Of a DNA stretch of 64,000 nt, positions 40,263 to 53,338 are shown one piece after another; within the stretch, counting starts at the first letter, position 1, and each line of letters starts with the position of its first letter. The position numbers and the translations under genes are program-made. The notes under the pieces are model-generated. The model saw only the letters and a list, made by a program, of their open reading frames with translations, made no database searches and was not told the DNA's origin. The DNA is from Hysterangium stoloniferum (lineage: Eukaryota > Basidiomycota > Agaricomycetes > Hysterangiales > Hysterangiaceae), in contig WHVD01000011.1 of NCBI GenBank assembly GCA_015178975.1, positions 1 to 64,000 on the forward strand. Direction: 5' to 3'.

Positions 40263-43200
40263 CATGGAAAGGCGCGTAACTAACGCCTGGGCGAAGAGTG
40301 ATATGAAAGCCTCGCCTTCCCAGCTTGTTCAGGTGGCGAGCGTTTCAAAGAGATCAAACACTGTCGCGCGGCGGGCCTTGGCCTCGAAGAACAACGAGGG
40401 CGGTTGATTCGAAGTGTGCCCTGTGGGGCTCCACTCGTTTCCGTCTGTGAAATGCACGTCCATATGTCACGTTGGGTGATGGAGGACGGACGAGCCTCGT
40501 TCAAGGCAAGAGCGGGGGCGCGAGGCCCGGCCAGCCCGATGCATGTTCCGATAGTTGCACTGTCGACAACCCGTGACCGTCGTCTGCAAGTGAGGCCATC
40601 ACGACATTACGGCCCATCACAACGCGACCTCCTGTGCCTCGCTTCCCGACCCCCGCTCTCCACAGATCCCAAAGAGAGGAAGAATGCACACACTTAACAG
40701 CAGTAGTCCCAGTGTATTTCCAACACACCGGCAAGAGGGGTTTCACGCTCGTGTGTGCATCCCGCATTAACGGAATAGCAGCATGATGGTCGCAGGACCG
40801 AGGTTCAGTCGCAGCTCACAGGCCACCACCCATTTAGCGGCGAATCTGATCAAAGAGATCTCCCCCGAAAATCACCGCATTGGGGAGCACAATAAGTCCG
40901 AGTGTGGACAGACTCGACGCACGGAGCGCGGACATGTCTCGCACAATGGACTCACGTGAAAACGGAGCCGTCAGACAGATGTGATAGACGGTGCCTGCGC
41001 TGTATGCTCAGATCATTTTCGGGGGTCCCGAGCAAATCGTCGCTGGATATGGCGCAGTGCATGTGGGAAGTGAAGCAAGGAGCCGGCGTTCACGCCCATT
41101 TCTTGCGCTGCGGAATGTCCTTGGGGTTATCGGCGATGTGGGGTGGTCTTTTGGGTATTGGGCAGTGGAGATGGCCATCTATACTTGAGAAAAAGAAAAA
41201 AAAAAAGAAAAGGAAGTTACGGCATGCAGAAGGCATGGTTTCTAAGGACATCACGGCCAAATAACATATTCGCCACGTTGGGAAATAAGTATCGCACAGC
41301 AATCATACGCAGCGCAGCAAATAAATCATTCGCAAGAGGTTATAGTGATCTTCAAGCACAGGCCACATGCTGATTTATCACTGTGAGCCACCGGAGATGG
41401 GAGCGGCCAGGTCTTAAGCCACACGGCCAGGATTCGGTGATCTCCAAAATATCCTCGAATAGGAGCGAGCGAGATGTCCGAGAAAGCCATCAGCTTAGCT
41501 TATAAGGGTGGCCATAGCCTCAGTATGCACAGCTTCAAACGGGAAATTTTATTACGTAAGAAATTAGTCTTTGTCCCTCTTCATGGCTCACGATCAACAG
41601 GGGCTTTCAATCACCTATTGTGCTTGGGTGTATGGTGTTTTGACGATAACCTGGAACGGAAGTGATCTGGGCGTTAGTCCAGTGTTAGCGACCAATTTCA
41701 CACTTTTTTGCCTTGTCCTTTGGCGCGCTCCCATGTGAGATGGGGAACTATTTGCCTGGGGGGTGATTAAACTTCGAGTGTCGGCAAGGTATCACTCGCC
41801 TTTAGGATCCAGCGAGGATCGATTAGACCGTGACCTGACGTCGACCTTCGGAGCGGGTACTTCAAGTTCCCGATCTGCCGATTCGTTCATTTTTAGCAGC
41901 TGTTCTGGATGGTGGGAAAGGTCTTTATTTGGATCTTCGGTGCTGAGTTAAAAGTACTGCATCCGTTCGGCCTCGTGGCTACCTGCCGTCGTGGTGGCTG
42001 CGCTCGATAACTTCCAAGGCAGCTGCTAGATGAACTCCGGAGCTAGACGGATATTACCCAGGGGTCACTCGAGTTATAAGGCCTATGGTGTTATCTGTTC
42101 GTGGGCAGTGCATCGAATCGGCTATCTTGATGCTCTGTTCAGAGTTTCTTCCCAAAGAGCTATTAACCCCAATGCTCATTCCCCATCTTTCCCCAAAGGA
42201 CCATTACCCCAATGCTCTTTCGACTTTTCGCCAAAAAACCATATCCCCTGATGAGCTCGTTTAAAGTGTATGCTTGTATTGATTAGGCTTTGGTTTCAAG
42301 GCAGACTGTCAAGAAACATCCGGGTGAATCCGCTTCCCAAATATAGCATTCGGTGATTCCCCTTGGATACTGGCACGACGTTTGTTTGGTTGAAGGATAA
42401 TACCTATCGGTGGAGATCTCAACCATGCTTTTTTAATGGTCATGTTTTCATACACTTTGTGCCAACGCCACCGTCGTCGTCGCGCCAGATATTCACACGG
42501 TCTCGGTGCCTCCCTTCTGTGGTCTCATTATGAGGCAAGCGATTACATTACGCAGTCGCTTTTCTCCCCCTCATCCATTAATGTACGGCAGCTGCAACTG
42601 GAGGAGAATGGACTCTAAATTCAATTTGGTCAAATTCTCCCCCCCCAAACTTAAGGTACCATGTCATTATCAACAGGTGTCATTGAACACTTGGGTCAAG
42701 AATGACTTTGGCTACTCACCAGCCTACCCTTTGAATGCAGTCATCGATATCCAGGCGCCGTAATTTAAAAAAGTGTATACTTGCTCACCTCGTTCAGTTA
42801 GGCGCGCAAGTATTTTAATCACAAAAGCTACCTAACGCCAGTTCTCTCGAATTCGTGAACGTTGTCAGATACACACTTTTATCTCTCACCTCTCACCAGG
42901 TGACATCGAATGTACGGATCAAGAATATTTTTTGCTCCGCCATCTTACCCTCATATGCAGAAATCAAGGTCCAAGACTAGATGGCGCTACATTCCAATCA
43001 GGCGTGCAAGTATTTCGGTCACAGCATTATTTAACGGCAGCCACTTTGTAAACACAAGCATTTCACTCTCATCGGGCGACGTCGCTGGCGTCTCGCCGAC
43101 TCCACTATTCCTGCTACCAGGCCGGATAATGAGGCGATCAAGAGCCATCCTTGTTACATGTATTTTGTTTCACCTCCGACAGGGGGTTTAGATGGATGCC

Positions 43201-43983
43201 TACAATAAGATTCTATACCGGGTATCCTGTACTTTAGCGAAGGCGGTTCGTGCCTATCGCCGCCCGCGACATTCTGTCTGGCACATCGTTCAGTGACAAG
43301 GTACACCCAGATAATTTATGTCACCCCTTATGGGGGATGTATCTCCTATGAGAACGGCGACGAGACACTCCCTGTCCACGTAGGACCCCTGAATAATTCT
43401 CACATCTGCTTCTGCCCCTGATATTATATGAAAACTGCCTAACATCAATTCGAACAGAACGTTTGCAACCGCACCTTGCATGCAAAGACAGCTACTTTTT
43501 TTTTTCCCTTTGGAAGTTCCATACCATACATGAATTGTGTGCTCATTTATCAAAGAGAGCCATCTGCAAGCTAGTTGTAATTTATTAATGAAGGACGGAC
43601 TCTGGGAGAAGATTGTCATTGGTCCGACTTTCACGTGCTTGTGGGAAACACATGACGAACGTGAAGCACCACGCGAGAGTACCTGCCTGTCCTGGACTAC
43701 TACCATTGATATGGTTGACAAGCATGACCGACTATATTCTGATGGCCTCCTGTGAGCTGTACTGTGGTTGTCAATTATGTAGTGTATATATTCGTTTGAT
43801 ATGCAACTCAAACCATATGGAATGTCCCTAACTCCGTGTAAACTCACACGAAGATGTCTCTTGTATAAAATACACAAAAACTTCCAGGCTTCACGCAGAA
43901 CTATCACTCCCCAAACAAATTCGCAGCCTCAGTGGTTTAAAACCCTTATCCTCCCCACGACATTAATTTTCAATAAGTCTATC
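40263..43983. other. Gene-poor interval
   Basis: No gene could be supported. Two diverged copies of a ~50-bp block (around CGYGCAAGTATTT) lie at 42803-42852 and 42990-43041, and a short duplication (CCCCAATGCTC) at 42170-42215. A 205-codon minus-strand ORF at 43290-43907 has no recognisable content. Confidence 0.35.
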
Positions 43984-45084
43984 ATGAATATGACATCCAT
44001 TATTTCCTCCATTTTGGGATCGAAATCAAATAAGCAAGTACCGGAAGCTGTCCCAGTGGTTAAAACCGCAGGGACTGTTGAATTCTACCCACCGGCGGCG
44101 GGAGGGGGAACGATGCTTGATGTCTCGGGCGGACCGACACTGGGAGAGCCTTTAAATGTAAGTGTAGAATTAACAGGGTCGGGCTTGATTGTTCCTCTTG
44201 ATTAAAAGTGCCCGATTTAGGTCATCATTTCAGGGACGAGCTCTCCAGCGGTGCTCACAGACGATGGAGTCCTGAATTGGGCCAGATCGATAGGCTTGTG
44301 AGTGCAGGTATACTAATCACGATCTCATGTGGGCTGAAGGGCGCACTGCCTCCAGCTCTACAGAATTTATGGGTACGTCCAGCGTGAAATAGCATCTACA
44401 GCTTGGTTCGGAGCAACGTCTAATTATATGCTGCAGGACTCCACCTTGGCACTCCCCAGACCGCGAACCTTGGGGATGGCAATGGAGTTCAGAACGAGAT
44501 CAAAGTCATCCGACAGGATTATGGTTCCGTCGTCCTAGGAACAGGCATCGAATCACTCGTTGGGGGGAACCACTTTAGATATTGGAGACAGAATGGCCCG
44601 ACGGCTAACTCTGGCGCGCTATTCCTCGCGTGAGCTTCGTTTCTGCCTTCCTGATTGCTTTGGGGCTGACCCGCGAGGCCGTCAGTACCTCGCATGAACA
44701 GGTACATAGTCGACGTGAAATCAGACGATCACACTTTGATGTTATGTTTCTAACAGGATGTAACCCAGCACCATAACATCGTGCCTAATGGGTACGACAA
44801 GGGGCGGTATGTGGTAGATTTTGTGAATCATTCTTGCGCTGAGTCTTCGCCATTTAGAGATGAACTGGTAGCCCGTGCTGTTGGACAGACTTCGCATGGT
44901 GGAGTCAAGTATTCGACTACATCCCGTGAGATTACAGGCCTGCTGCCAGTTGGGGCCACAGGTATAAACCATAGTATGTTTGAGAAATCATCATTGAAAA
45001 AATTGTTAAACTTACGTATGTGGGCTGCATACAGATATTGCAATTGACGGAAAAGTCGTCCTTCTCACTATTACCATCATATGA
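43984..45084 (+). CDS. Uncharacterised protein with two micro-exons
   Basis: Seven exons: 43984-44157, 44221-44297, 44356-44372 (17 nt), 44437-44629, 44686-44701 (16 nt), 44757-44961 and 45035-45084, joining in frame to 243 aa. Characteristic segments are VEFYPPAAGGGTMLDVSGG, GLHLGTPQTANLGDGNG, ESLVGGNHFRYWRQNG, NSGALFLA and HHNIVPNGYDKGR. I recall similar proteins of unknown role in agaricomycetes but can name no domain. There is no clear signal peptide. The micro-exons were placed because each has canonical AG and GT borders and restores the frame between strongly conserved-looking parts. All introns are GT-AG, 55-73 nt. Confidence 0.75.
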
Positions 45085-48000
45085 AGGTTTATTAGCCCTT
45101 GCATTCATCTTTATCGCATTGTGTACGAACTTAGTGTATTATAATATTATCTTGAACACCTTTGAGGATATAGGGCATTACCGGTCCTGATAAGACATAA
45201 TTGTTGGATTTTTTGTGTTCGAGCTCGGAAGTAGTACTTGCAGTCCGCATTATGTCTTCTGTAAATTTTCAAGGGAAGCCATTATTTTTATCTTCTATAG
45301 AGTAGCTCGATTATGGGAAAGTAACCTGCGCAGGGTTTAAATACTAAAAATCTGAATAAGACAAGGGTTTCGTTTCTAACACTAATGACAGCCGGTAGCG
45401 AACAAAATTCATGGATTACTCGGCAGCCACGTCGGGAGTAGTTCTCAATATATGCAACCCCTACAATGGCTTACCCAGGAATATGATTCACGGTTTTGGG
45501 TTTATGAGCAACGAGGTGCATTGTTTGATAATCAAGAAATTAAAGTTAATACTGAAACCCTATAAAGCCTAAATAAAGCTAATACTTGCTCATTTTGACT
45601 AGGCCAACCTACTGGTCGATATCGCCAAGCATCTGGCCGGACAGACGACAGAAGGAGATTATACTTAAGAGTCCTATTTGTAATTGATTATTGCCACACA
45701 AGAAGCTGCGATAAGCTGCAGGCTATTTAATATTCTAATGTTATTCCACCACAACGGCGCCATATCGCATTTACTTCAAGTTTTCGCCTTCTGCAATAAC
45801 AGCAGTAATTAATTACTAGAAGTATAGAAGACTCATACATTGTATTTCAGCTGTCAATAATACAGGTCCTTTATCCCGAATTCAACGAGTCGACGCATGC
45901 GTGTTTTTTCCTTCCTTGAGTAAATATTTCGCGGTGTGCTTCAGAGTTCAAAGTACCGATCAAATTTCCATCTGTTGTACCGATTCGCCTGGTATGAGCT
46001 TTCCTACGCAGTGCTATATCACAAATCGACTAAGCAATTCGACACGAGAATAATTCCATAATGGGAGGAATAGGCCTGTGAAGGTACGCGGGTGCGCAAG
46101 CGACCGATTCAAAATTGATCCGCGTCATACTGACATGACAAGTACATCTTGAGTGCATTTTACAGGCTGAGAAAGGTTGCTTGGGAGTTTCCGTATCAAC
46201 GAAAAAGAGTACGGACTGAGAAAGCTTGGATGTAAAAGTATACTAAATGTAGAAGTAATTAGCCATGCTATAGGGCGGCACGAGTAAATATACGAGTTGG
46301 AGGTTGTTTAAGTGAGGTTTAATGTGCCTTTATAGATTAGACCTGAAAGAGGGCGATGTGCTGTTATGACATATTCTTGATTATTTTGCTTAATCGGATA
46401 TGCTGTTAACAATAGTTTTTTCTATGATGGTTTCACGTCGTGAGAAACAGAAGATCATGATTCCCTTCCTCATAAATCACCGCGGTGATAATGGTCAGGC
46501 AGGAAGAAGGACAAGTACTTACTCAAAGAGGCAAGATGTGCTTAGAGTTGGCCGAAGCGACATTTAAACTTTCTGAAGGTTCCGAGTGATTTGTGCGAGC
46601 CATCATGCATCGATACCAACCAAAGCCTCGGTCCTCCCCAATAACGACGACCCCCAAAATATGGATCTCACTTCGGAATGCCAGTTGCTACAAATATTTG
46701 GACTTGTTGTCAGCATTGAAGTAAATGAACTGTCATCAATTCATTATAGCCAGCGCATCATTACAAAGATCGCCATAATACCCGCCAATCAAGCACACGA
46801 TCATTGATGCATCGGTCGCCCTGTCGCAATTCATTGGGGGATATGAGACTTCGTTGCCAACGGAAAGTGCTCCAGGTGTTCTTTGGACTACACTAGGTAT
46901 CCGAAAAGGCTTCGATGGGGAAGCGCGAATAATGACCGTACCCAACCCTTCCAACGATGGATAATCTTTCGAAGCATGTAGCCGAGAATAAGTAAGCTGT
47001 CAAGCGTGTACATATTTGCGTTACGGGTGCGTGGATAACCACCTATCTGTAATCACTCGACGGTCCTATTACACGAAGCGAATGATCACATCTGCGCGCA
47101 TAGCAGCATGCCCTTAATGGAAGTTATTTGTGTCGGCAGGGTGTGATGTCTACCAAATACAGTACCAAGCGTGAAGTTTTCAAGTTTCCACATTTGGAAT
47201 GTCACTCCGGGCCTCTTCGCATGACCAGCTTAATTACCAACCGGGTCTTGAGCTTCATGACGAGACAGATTTATGTAACCCACCGCGCTTCCGTCACTTG
47301 AAAGAACATTTTTACTTATTGGTTCCTGAGATTTTTTGATTCTAAGGAGTAGATACAGTATGCGTGGCAAATATGAAGTTTGCTTCAACAATCATCAGCA
47401 TGCAATGCTAAACAAGTGAAGTTTATATATACACACACGCTATCATAATATAGGTCACACGTGACTAATTATAACATCGTCTTCAGCGCCCGGAGAACCC
47501 CTTTTGATCTCATTTAAACAGACTTATACATTCAATAGCCTATAGCCCTATATAGACTTTACTACGTAAGGTCCACCAATGAGAAACAGTCCGGTGTAAG
47601 TCGGCTTTCGAGTAAGCTGCAGATCTGCTTAAATTATACATAATGCACAATTGTATGTAAGTACTTACCAGTTACCCCACGAATTCAAATCCCATGAAGA
47701 GACTGATCCGTCAGTCTTTGAATTCTTCCTGGTTTGGATCCGTTAGTATTGATGCTCAATCGTCTAAGACTACTCTCGAGGATTAATCGCCGTGCAGGAA
47801 GCTAATATCTATTGGTGTTTACAACGGCAGAGACTCCACCTTCGATGTGCACTGTCAACGAAGAAAGATTTCTCAGCCACGTAATGTACTGCCGTAAAAA
47901 ACCATCTTTTGAAAGTATGCAGAAATAGAGGCTTACCCCTTGCTAAAAATGCATGACATTTCCGTATAAGACTCAGAGGAAACAACCCAAGCCCATATCG

Positions 48001-49020
48001 AGTAGACAGCGATCTATCAATGGGTAAGCCATAGATGTCTGTTAATAGAGACGCACCCACTTTGCCTAGGTACGCGATCAATGCCTAGGGATACAATCTC
48101 CCTCCATGTGGCGTAATTCAGGATAACTGATGCTTTGTGGAGAATTCAATCAGTACCAAATTCAGGGCCAGCGTTAAGTGCTCTCCGACGTTTGATGAAA
48201 TCGGCCTGCTTAAGTCGCACTTAGGGGCATGACGTCCATCCAGGGCGTACTCCTCCGCTCGTGGTTGCATTGGTGCTTGTAACGAGCCTCATAGGTTGAT
48301 GTATGTCCACTGCTATTCTGAGCTTGTTTATCCGCCTGACCCCACTTGTTGCCTACGCGTGCCAGTCTCCGATGTTCCTCAATACTAGATACAAGCCAAG
48401 ATGCAATCGACATGGTAGTGTGGCACGAAGTCGATCGGCGGCAGATGTTAGCAAGTTTAATCCCTTGACATCTGTCCAGGTCCAGTGTCTGGAAAGCGAG
48501 AGTGACAGGTAGGACTTCTATTCTAGCTTACGATCCTCTCTGCCATGAGCCCTTCAAATGCAATACCTCACACACATGAGAACGAAGGTAAACGCACCGC
48601 CAGTATTAACGGCAATTTTCTCGTCCTCAAGGTCGTGATCGAAGTTGTTGGCCAAGGAGTATGCAGACCGTAAAATTCACTACCAGAGGTCGCTAGATGG
48701 GTGTATAACTACTTAGAACAATGTTAAAGATGGGACAAATAATCAAGGGTATCGCTATGTCAGGATATATATATCACTGGTATTTGCAATGCAATGGTCC
48801 TGCCGAAGCCTCTCATTTCATCTCATTTTAGTTGCCCAGAATAGAGTTGGCAGAGTCCACCATCGTCTTGCTGTATGGACATCGGCAAAATTTGATCCAG
48901 CAGGGAAACCTGCTGCCTCGGTCCACAATTTGTCAGCTTTGTTGATCATTGATTTTGGGTTGAAGCCTCCCTCCTTGAAAGTAGTTGGTTTGCTAATTCA
49001 CCAATGACAATGTATTGACT
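45085..49020. other. Gene-poor, AT-rich interval
   Basis: No ORF with recognisable content. No clear element ends. A 9-bp inverted repeat (TAGCTATCT) occurs just to the right at 49047-49074. Confidence 0.35.
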
Positions 49021-49530
49021 ATCTAGTTCAATATGGTTGAGAGGATTAGCTATCTTAAGTAGAATAGATAGCTAAGACAAATGAAAGAAAATTGACTTTG
49101 AAGTACGATTCTGAGTGACTGCTTGAGTGTTTAAGGAAATAACGAGAGAGTTGAATAAACAGAGTAGCGTGGATATAGTCTGTGTGGATCGAGATAACAA
49201 TTTGAGTTTCAACTAGTGTAGTCTGACACTGTGATTGTGCTGGTAGTTAAGGCCTGTCTGTGATGGTCAAGACAATACCAATCACAACTTGCAGGACACT
49301 AAGTGGGTGTCTGGGCAAGTCGTGGTTATGGGGTAAAAAGTGTCTGAGTTCTAACTATAGGTGCTAGAATACATAGGTCTGGGGCATATGCACCCACAAG
49401 AGTCTATGTACTGAATGCATAGGTCATTGAACTAAATATATGTGTATAATAAAATAGAGAGAGAAATAGAAATAATAATGGAAATATAGTGTAGGCTCGT
49501 CCAGACTATATTTTGGAGTATATTTTGGAG
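49021..49530. repeat. Possible diverged LTR remnant
   Basis: The order of short blocks (GGTAAAAAGT, a GTGTCTG stretch, an ATATATGT-rich end) loosely resembles the E1 LTR at 8680-8860. Boundaries and target duplication are not visible. Confidence 0.25.
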
Positions 49531-49549
49531 TACCTCTCACAATTATGCT

Positions 49550-50720
49550 CCTGTTCCATTCTGACCTTTGTTCTTAGTATGGTCAACCCTGCCTTGTTCT
49601 AGTTCACCTGCTCTGTCTTTTTATCTTGCTGGATTAGTAGTACAATAATCTTTAGTACTACATATATAGTCAAGTAAATATTTGTATTTACAATCCAATC
49701 AGAAAATCAACTTACATAGCACCCATCTACTATACTATCTATCTGCCCTAGTAAACCTCATACCAGTATATTCCTGAAACCTGTGGGCCCTCCAACCAAA
49801 CACCACTTCCTCTTGGAAGGTCCTCTGTCCCTTTCTCTTTGTACAACCCCAGACATCTGGGTCTCCCATGTCCTCCTGTCTGAAATTGGACCCAACAATT
49901 GTGCAAGGGTGCTGTCAGGGCAATATATATAATATATATTTTTGCCATTTATTTTTGATTTTAGTTTATTTTAACTATATCTACATGTAGCAGTACAGGC
50001 ATGGTGCAAGAGCGATTATGTAATCATGCTGCCACCCACACGAAAAGCAGCACAGTGCAGTAACACCATGACATGACATAGCGGTGGCACGGTGCAAATG
50101 ACGGCACCGACATAAGGCCGACGCTGCCACCCATGCCCCGATGGTCATACAGTGGCGGCCATGCAGCAACACAGTGATGCGACGTAGTGGTGGCATGGTG
50201 CAAATGACGGCACTGACATAAGGCCAACAGTGCCGCCTACACCCCGGCGGACACATAGTGCAAAGCACTGTGTGCCCATGGAGGCCTCCTTGTGTGCCAG
50301 CACTGCAACTGCAGTCGGAACCTACGCAAACGCCGGCGCGCCACGCGGACCTACACAGCGCTGCATGGGATTACATAAGCGCCGAAGTGCAGCTATGCAA
50401 TGTAGGGTGCATACATGCCATTTTTAGTATTCTTCTCAGTTTTTTCATAAATAAAAAATACTAAATAAATATTAAATAAATAGTATAAATAGGGGGCATG
50501 TACATAGTTGGTCTTTAGTTTCAATCTCTTAGGAATCCCACTAAAACAAGTGTGATCTCCCCTGTCATTGAGCTGTCCCCTTTTCACTTCATATCTTTGT
50601 GTTTTATCTTGTGTTTGGTAGCCTTGTTAGTGTTGCCCTAACAGGTGCAGCACATTAGCTGAAACCAAGTCCTACCTGTCCCAGAACATCCACAGGTATA
50701 CCTTGGACACCTGCCCATAA
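49550..50720 (+). repeat. Diverged LTR-B copy split by solo LTR-F
   Basis: ACAATCCAATCAGAAAATCA near 49690, the stretch around GAAATTGGACCCAAC and the part after 50649 (GCAGCACATTAGCTGAAACC) follow the LTR-B order. The left end is not defined. Confidence 0.6.
49913..50643 (+). repeat. Solo LTR-F (731 bp), target duplication GGTGC
   Basis: TGTCAGGGCAA at the start and TTGCCCTAACA at the end are inverted. GGTGC flanks both sides (49908-49912, 50644-50648). Inside are two copies of an ~83-bp block (about 50058-50140 and 50164-50246). The termini resemble copia-type LTRs. Confidence 0.88.
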
Positions 50721-50879
50721 ACCCCAAGTTTAAAAGTATTTTCTGATCTGATCTTGCAGATTGTTTTTGAGAATACCTCCAAGAAAGAAAGCATCTGACT
50801 AGTTGGATCAACCAGACCCTCTACCCTCTGATCTCCACTTGTTTTGTATACCACTCAGACACCTCAAAACCAGCCTAGT

Positions 50880-51256
50880 ACCATGGATAAATCCTATGTC
50901 AAAGAAGTTGCAGAAAACATGGAAGGTTCAGAAAATGGAGATGAGTCCATGGACTCTGATAGTGGCAAGAATGCTCCTGATCTAGCTACTATACCACATT
51001 TGCATTTCACAGACCCCACTACTGACATGTTGGCAAGGATCTTGGATAAATTTGCAGATGTAATGATTGAAGAAAGAAAAAACTAAAATTAAGATCCTGT
51101 GCAATCTAACATCAATGCACCAGAACCTTTCACTTGTTTGAATCCCAACAAACTGTCAACTTTCCTCATGCAGTGTCATTTTAATTTCTATGACAGACCA
51201 GTCACATTTACCACAGACTTCCAAAAAGTCAACTATGTACTCTCTTATCTTTCAGG
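50880..51256 (+). pseudogene. Gypsy gag fragment
   Basis: On the plus strand: MDKSYVKEVAENMEGS, an acidic region, then after two stops the segment APEPFTCLNPNKLSTFLMQC and FYDRPVTFTTDFQKVNYVLS. The latter aligns with E3 gag (EPFTGSNPKKLPTFLMQC). It is cut by the LTR at 51257. It is related to, but not a recent copy of, E3. Confidence 0.75.
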
Positions 51257-51544
51257 TGTAAGGACAACTCCCTAGTTCATACAAACCAGCACACAAGGGC
51301 TCAGGTGTGAGACTAGTAGAGAGGATCCAAAGATAACAGATCTATAAAGCCCTCGACTAGTTACAGGCTTAAATAGAAAGAGTCAGGGGAGACTAACCAG
51401 ACATGGCCTGAGTCCCTTACAGCCTCGGATGTCCGATGCAGTTTCAAAGTAGCATCGATGGAGTTGAACTTCGTTCAACTAGTCGTGGATCATTCAATGG
51501 TCAAAATGGCTGGCTGAAGAGGAAGGTGAAGACTTCCCCTTACA
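51257..51544. repeat. LTR-G, about 288 bp
   Basis: It is bounded by TGTAAGGACA and TCCCCTTACA, inverted ends. The right 95 bp match 53240-53338. No target duplication is seen, so it is not a simple insertion. Confidence 0.6.
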
Positions 51545-53230
51545 TTACCCCTCTTCTAAGGTGTGGCATTTTGACACACCATGAGGGGCCATAAAGGCCA
51601 GGTTGAAGCCATTGCATCGGCAGGGTGGGCAACAATCAAACAGTGGTATTGCACCATCCTGGTATCAGGGGGCCTGTAGGGGTGATACCTTCAGGATAGC
51701 ATTGGTGGAAGGCAGCAACCAATTTTGGAGCAAATATGTTGGTCACCAGCTCCTAGCTATCATGTTCTGTGCTGAACCCTTGCCATTTGATGAGATATTC
51801 GATTCACCCATACTTTAACCTACTGTTGAGTACTTCCTCCACTTCATATTCAACTTCGCCTTCCACCACAATTGGGTCTGGAGGGGGCTCTATACGACAT
51901 CCTAAAATTGGATTGGTAACCATGGGTGTCAGTTTTGTGACATTGAACACACGTGAAGCCTGCCCATTGACTTGGGTAGGTCAAGACGATATGCGATTAG
52001 CAATATGCAGTCAAGCACCCTGAAGGGTCCGAGTCGCAGGTGCAAAAGCTTCTTGGATGGTCGGTTGGTGTGAATATCACTTGCATCAAGGAACACGTGA
52101 TCGCCTACCTCAAAGACCAGTGTGGGAGTTTGACAGTGGTTATAGTACCTCACCATTTCGCCTTTAGCCTTTGTGAGTGCAGCCTTAGCCTCTTCAAGGG
52201 TGGCAGACATACAATTGTGGAACTCGTTTGCCGATTTGACTTTGTCAGAGTAGATGTCTGGTTTGAAACCCATGTGTGGGTTGTGCCTGTGATCAAGCAT
52301 GAAGGGCATATGTTGGGTAGAGGTGTTAAGAGTTGTGCATGGAGCTTATTGGAGGATTTCTGGAGAAACCCATGGGAAAGCCGGTAGGACTTGGCTTCAG
52401 CTCATCTTGTCCAATTTCAAATGGGTGGACAGGAATCCCAGGGAGTCTGGGAGGGGTTTGTGGGTTGAGAGGGAGCCTGCGGGCTCCAAGGAGGTTAAGC
52501 GGTGTGTTTCAAAGAGGAGATTAGAGCAGGAAATGTACTTGAGATTACTGGGGGGAATCTAAGCTGATTTTCTAACTGGATTGTATGTAAAACATCTGCC
52601 AGACTATATAGACTGTGGAAAGACTAACATACCAAATCCAGTAATAATGAAAACTAAACTAGCAAACATGAAATGAGATAAATAAACACCAAACTTGGTG
52701 TTAGGAATGGAACAGAACAGAGTGGAGTCTGAATTGTGACAGGTCGTAAAACGATAACGGGAATGGGGCAGGAGTGGTGTCCAAATCGTGACAGGTCATT
52801 TGACCATAACGGGAATGGGGCTCAGTTAGAGAGCTGTTGGGTTGTCTGAGTGGGGTCCGGTGACTGGTGTGTGGGACAGGGTCAGAGATAGACAGGAGGG
52901 AGTCTGGTGGGTATTCCAGTGACTGATATGTACATGAAGTAATGAAGGTTGAGCATGGACAGGTCTGACGTACAGAGTCCGGCGGGTATTCCAATAATTG
53001 GTGCATGTAGGATGTGGGTGCATGTAAGTTAGTACCCAGAGTCCGGCGGGATTTCTGGTCATAACAAGAGGAGTGGATGTGGTTGTTGTACTGGAATTCT
53101 GCAAGTGGCAGAAGGGTCAGCCCAATTGGACTGATGTTGATTTATGAATATGTGCAGGTAGGTCTCAAGTTCCTGGTTGACCCGCTCGGTCTGTCCATGG
53201 GGGTGGTAGCAGATGAAACCCAACCATTGA
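51545..53230 (-). pseudogene. Gypsy integrase-chromodomain fragment, split by solo LTR-B
   Basis: On the minus strand, 53230-53067 has the end of the integrase core (HPHGQTERVNQELETYLHI). After LTR-B, 52323-51929 continues with PFMLDHRHNPHMGFKPD and DHVFLDASDIHTNRPSKKL. A chromodomain follows at about 51890-51720 (YEVEEVLNSRLKYG, then IEYLIKWQGFSTEHDS) with TGA and TAG stops. It belongs to another gypsy lineage than E1 or E3. Confidence 0.8.
52324..53066 (-). repeat. Solo LTR-B (743 bp), target duplication AGAGG
   Basis: TGTTAAGAGTTG at the left and GGTCATAACA at the right are flanked by AGAGG (52319-52323, 53067-53071). It is in reverse orientation relative to 10821-11617 and interrupts an integrase reading frame. 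Confidence 0.92.
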
Positions 53231-53235
53231 ACCAT

Positions 53236-53338
53236 GGTCAAGACAGCTGGAGATGGAGTTGAACAAAGTTCAACTAGTCATGGATTGTTCAATGGTCAAA
53301 ATGGCCAGCTGAAAAGGAAGGTGAAGACATCCCCTTAC
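53236..53338. repeat. LTR-G end fragment
   Basis: It matches the right end of 51257-51544 (ACTAGTYRTGGATYRTTCAATGGTC, to CCCCTTACA) and abuts a copia gag fragment. Confidence 0.65.

Noticed and set aside
43290..43907. 205-codon ORF on the minus strand upstream of the micro-exon gene
   Set aside because: No recognisable domain, no promoter-like start, and amino-acid composition typical of a chance ORF.
51257..51544. LTR-G as a simple solo insertion
   Set aside because: The five bases on the two sides (TCAGG and TTACC) do not match, so a clean insertion is not supported.
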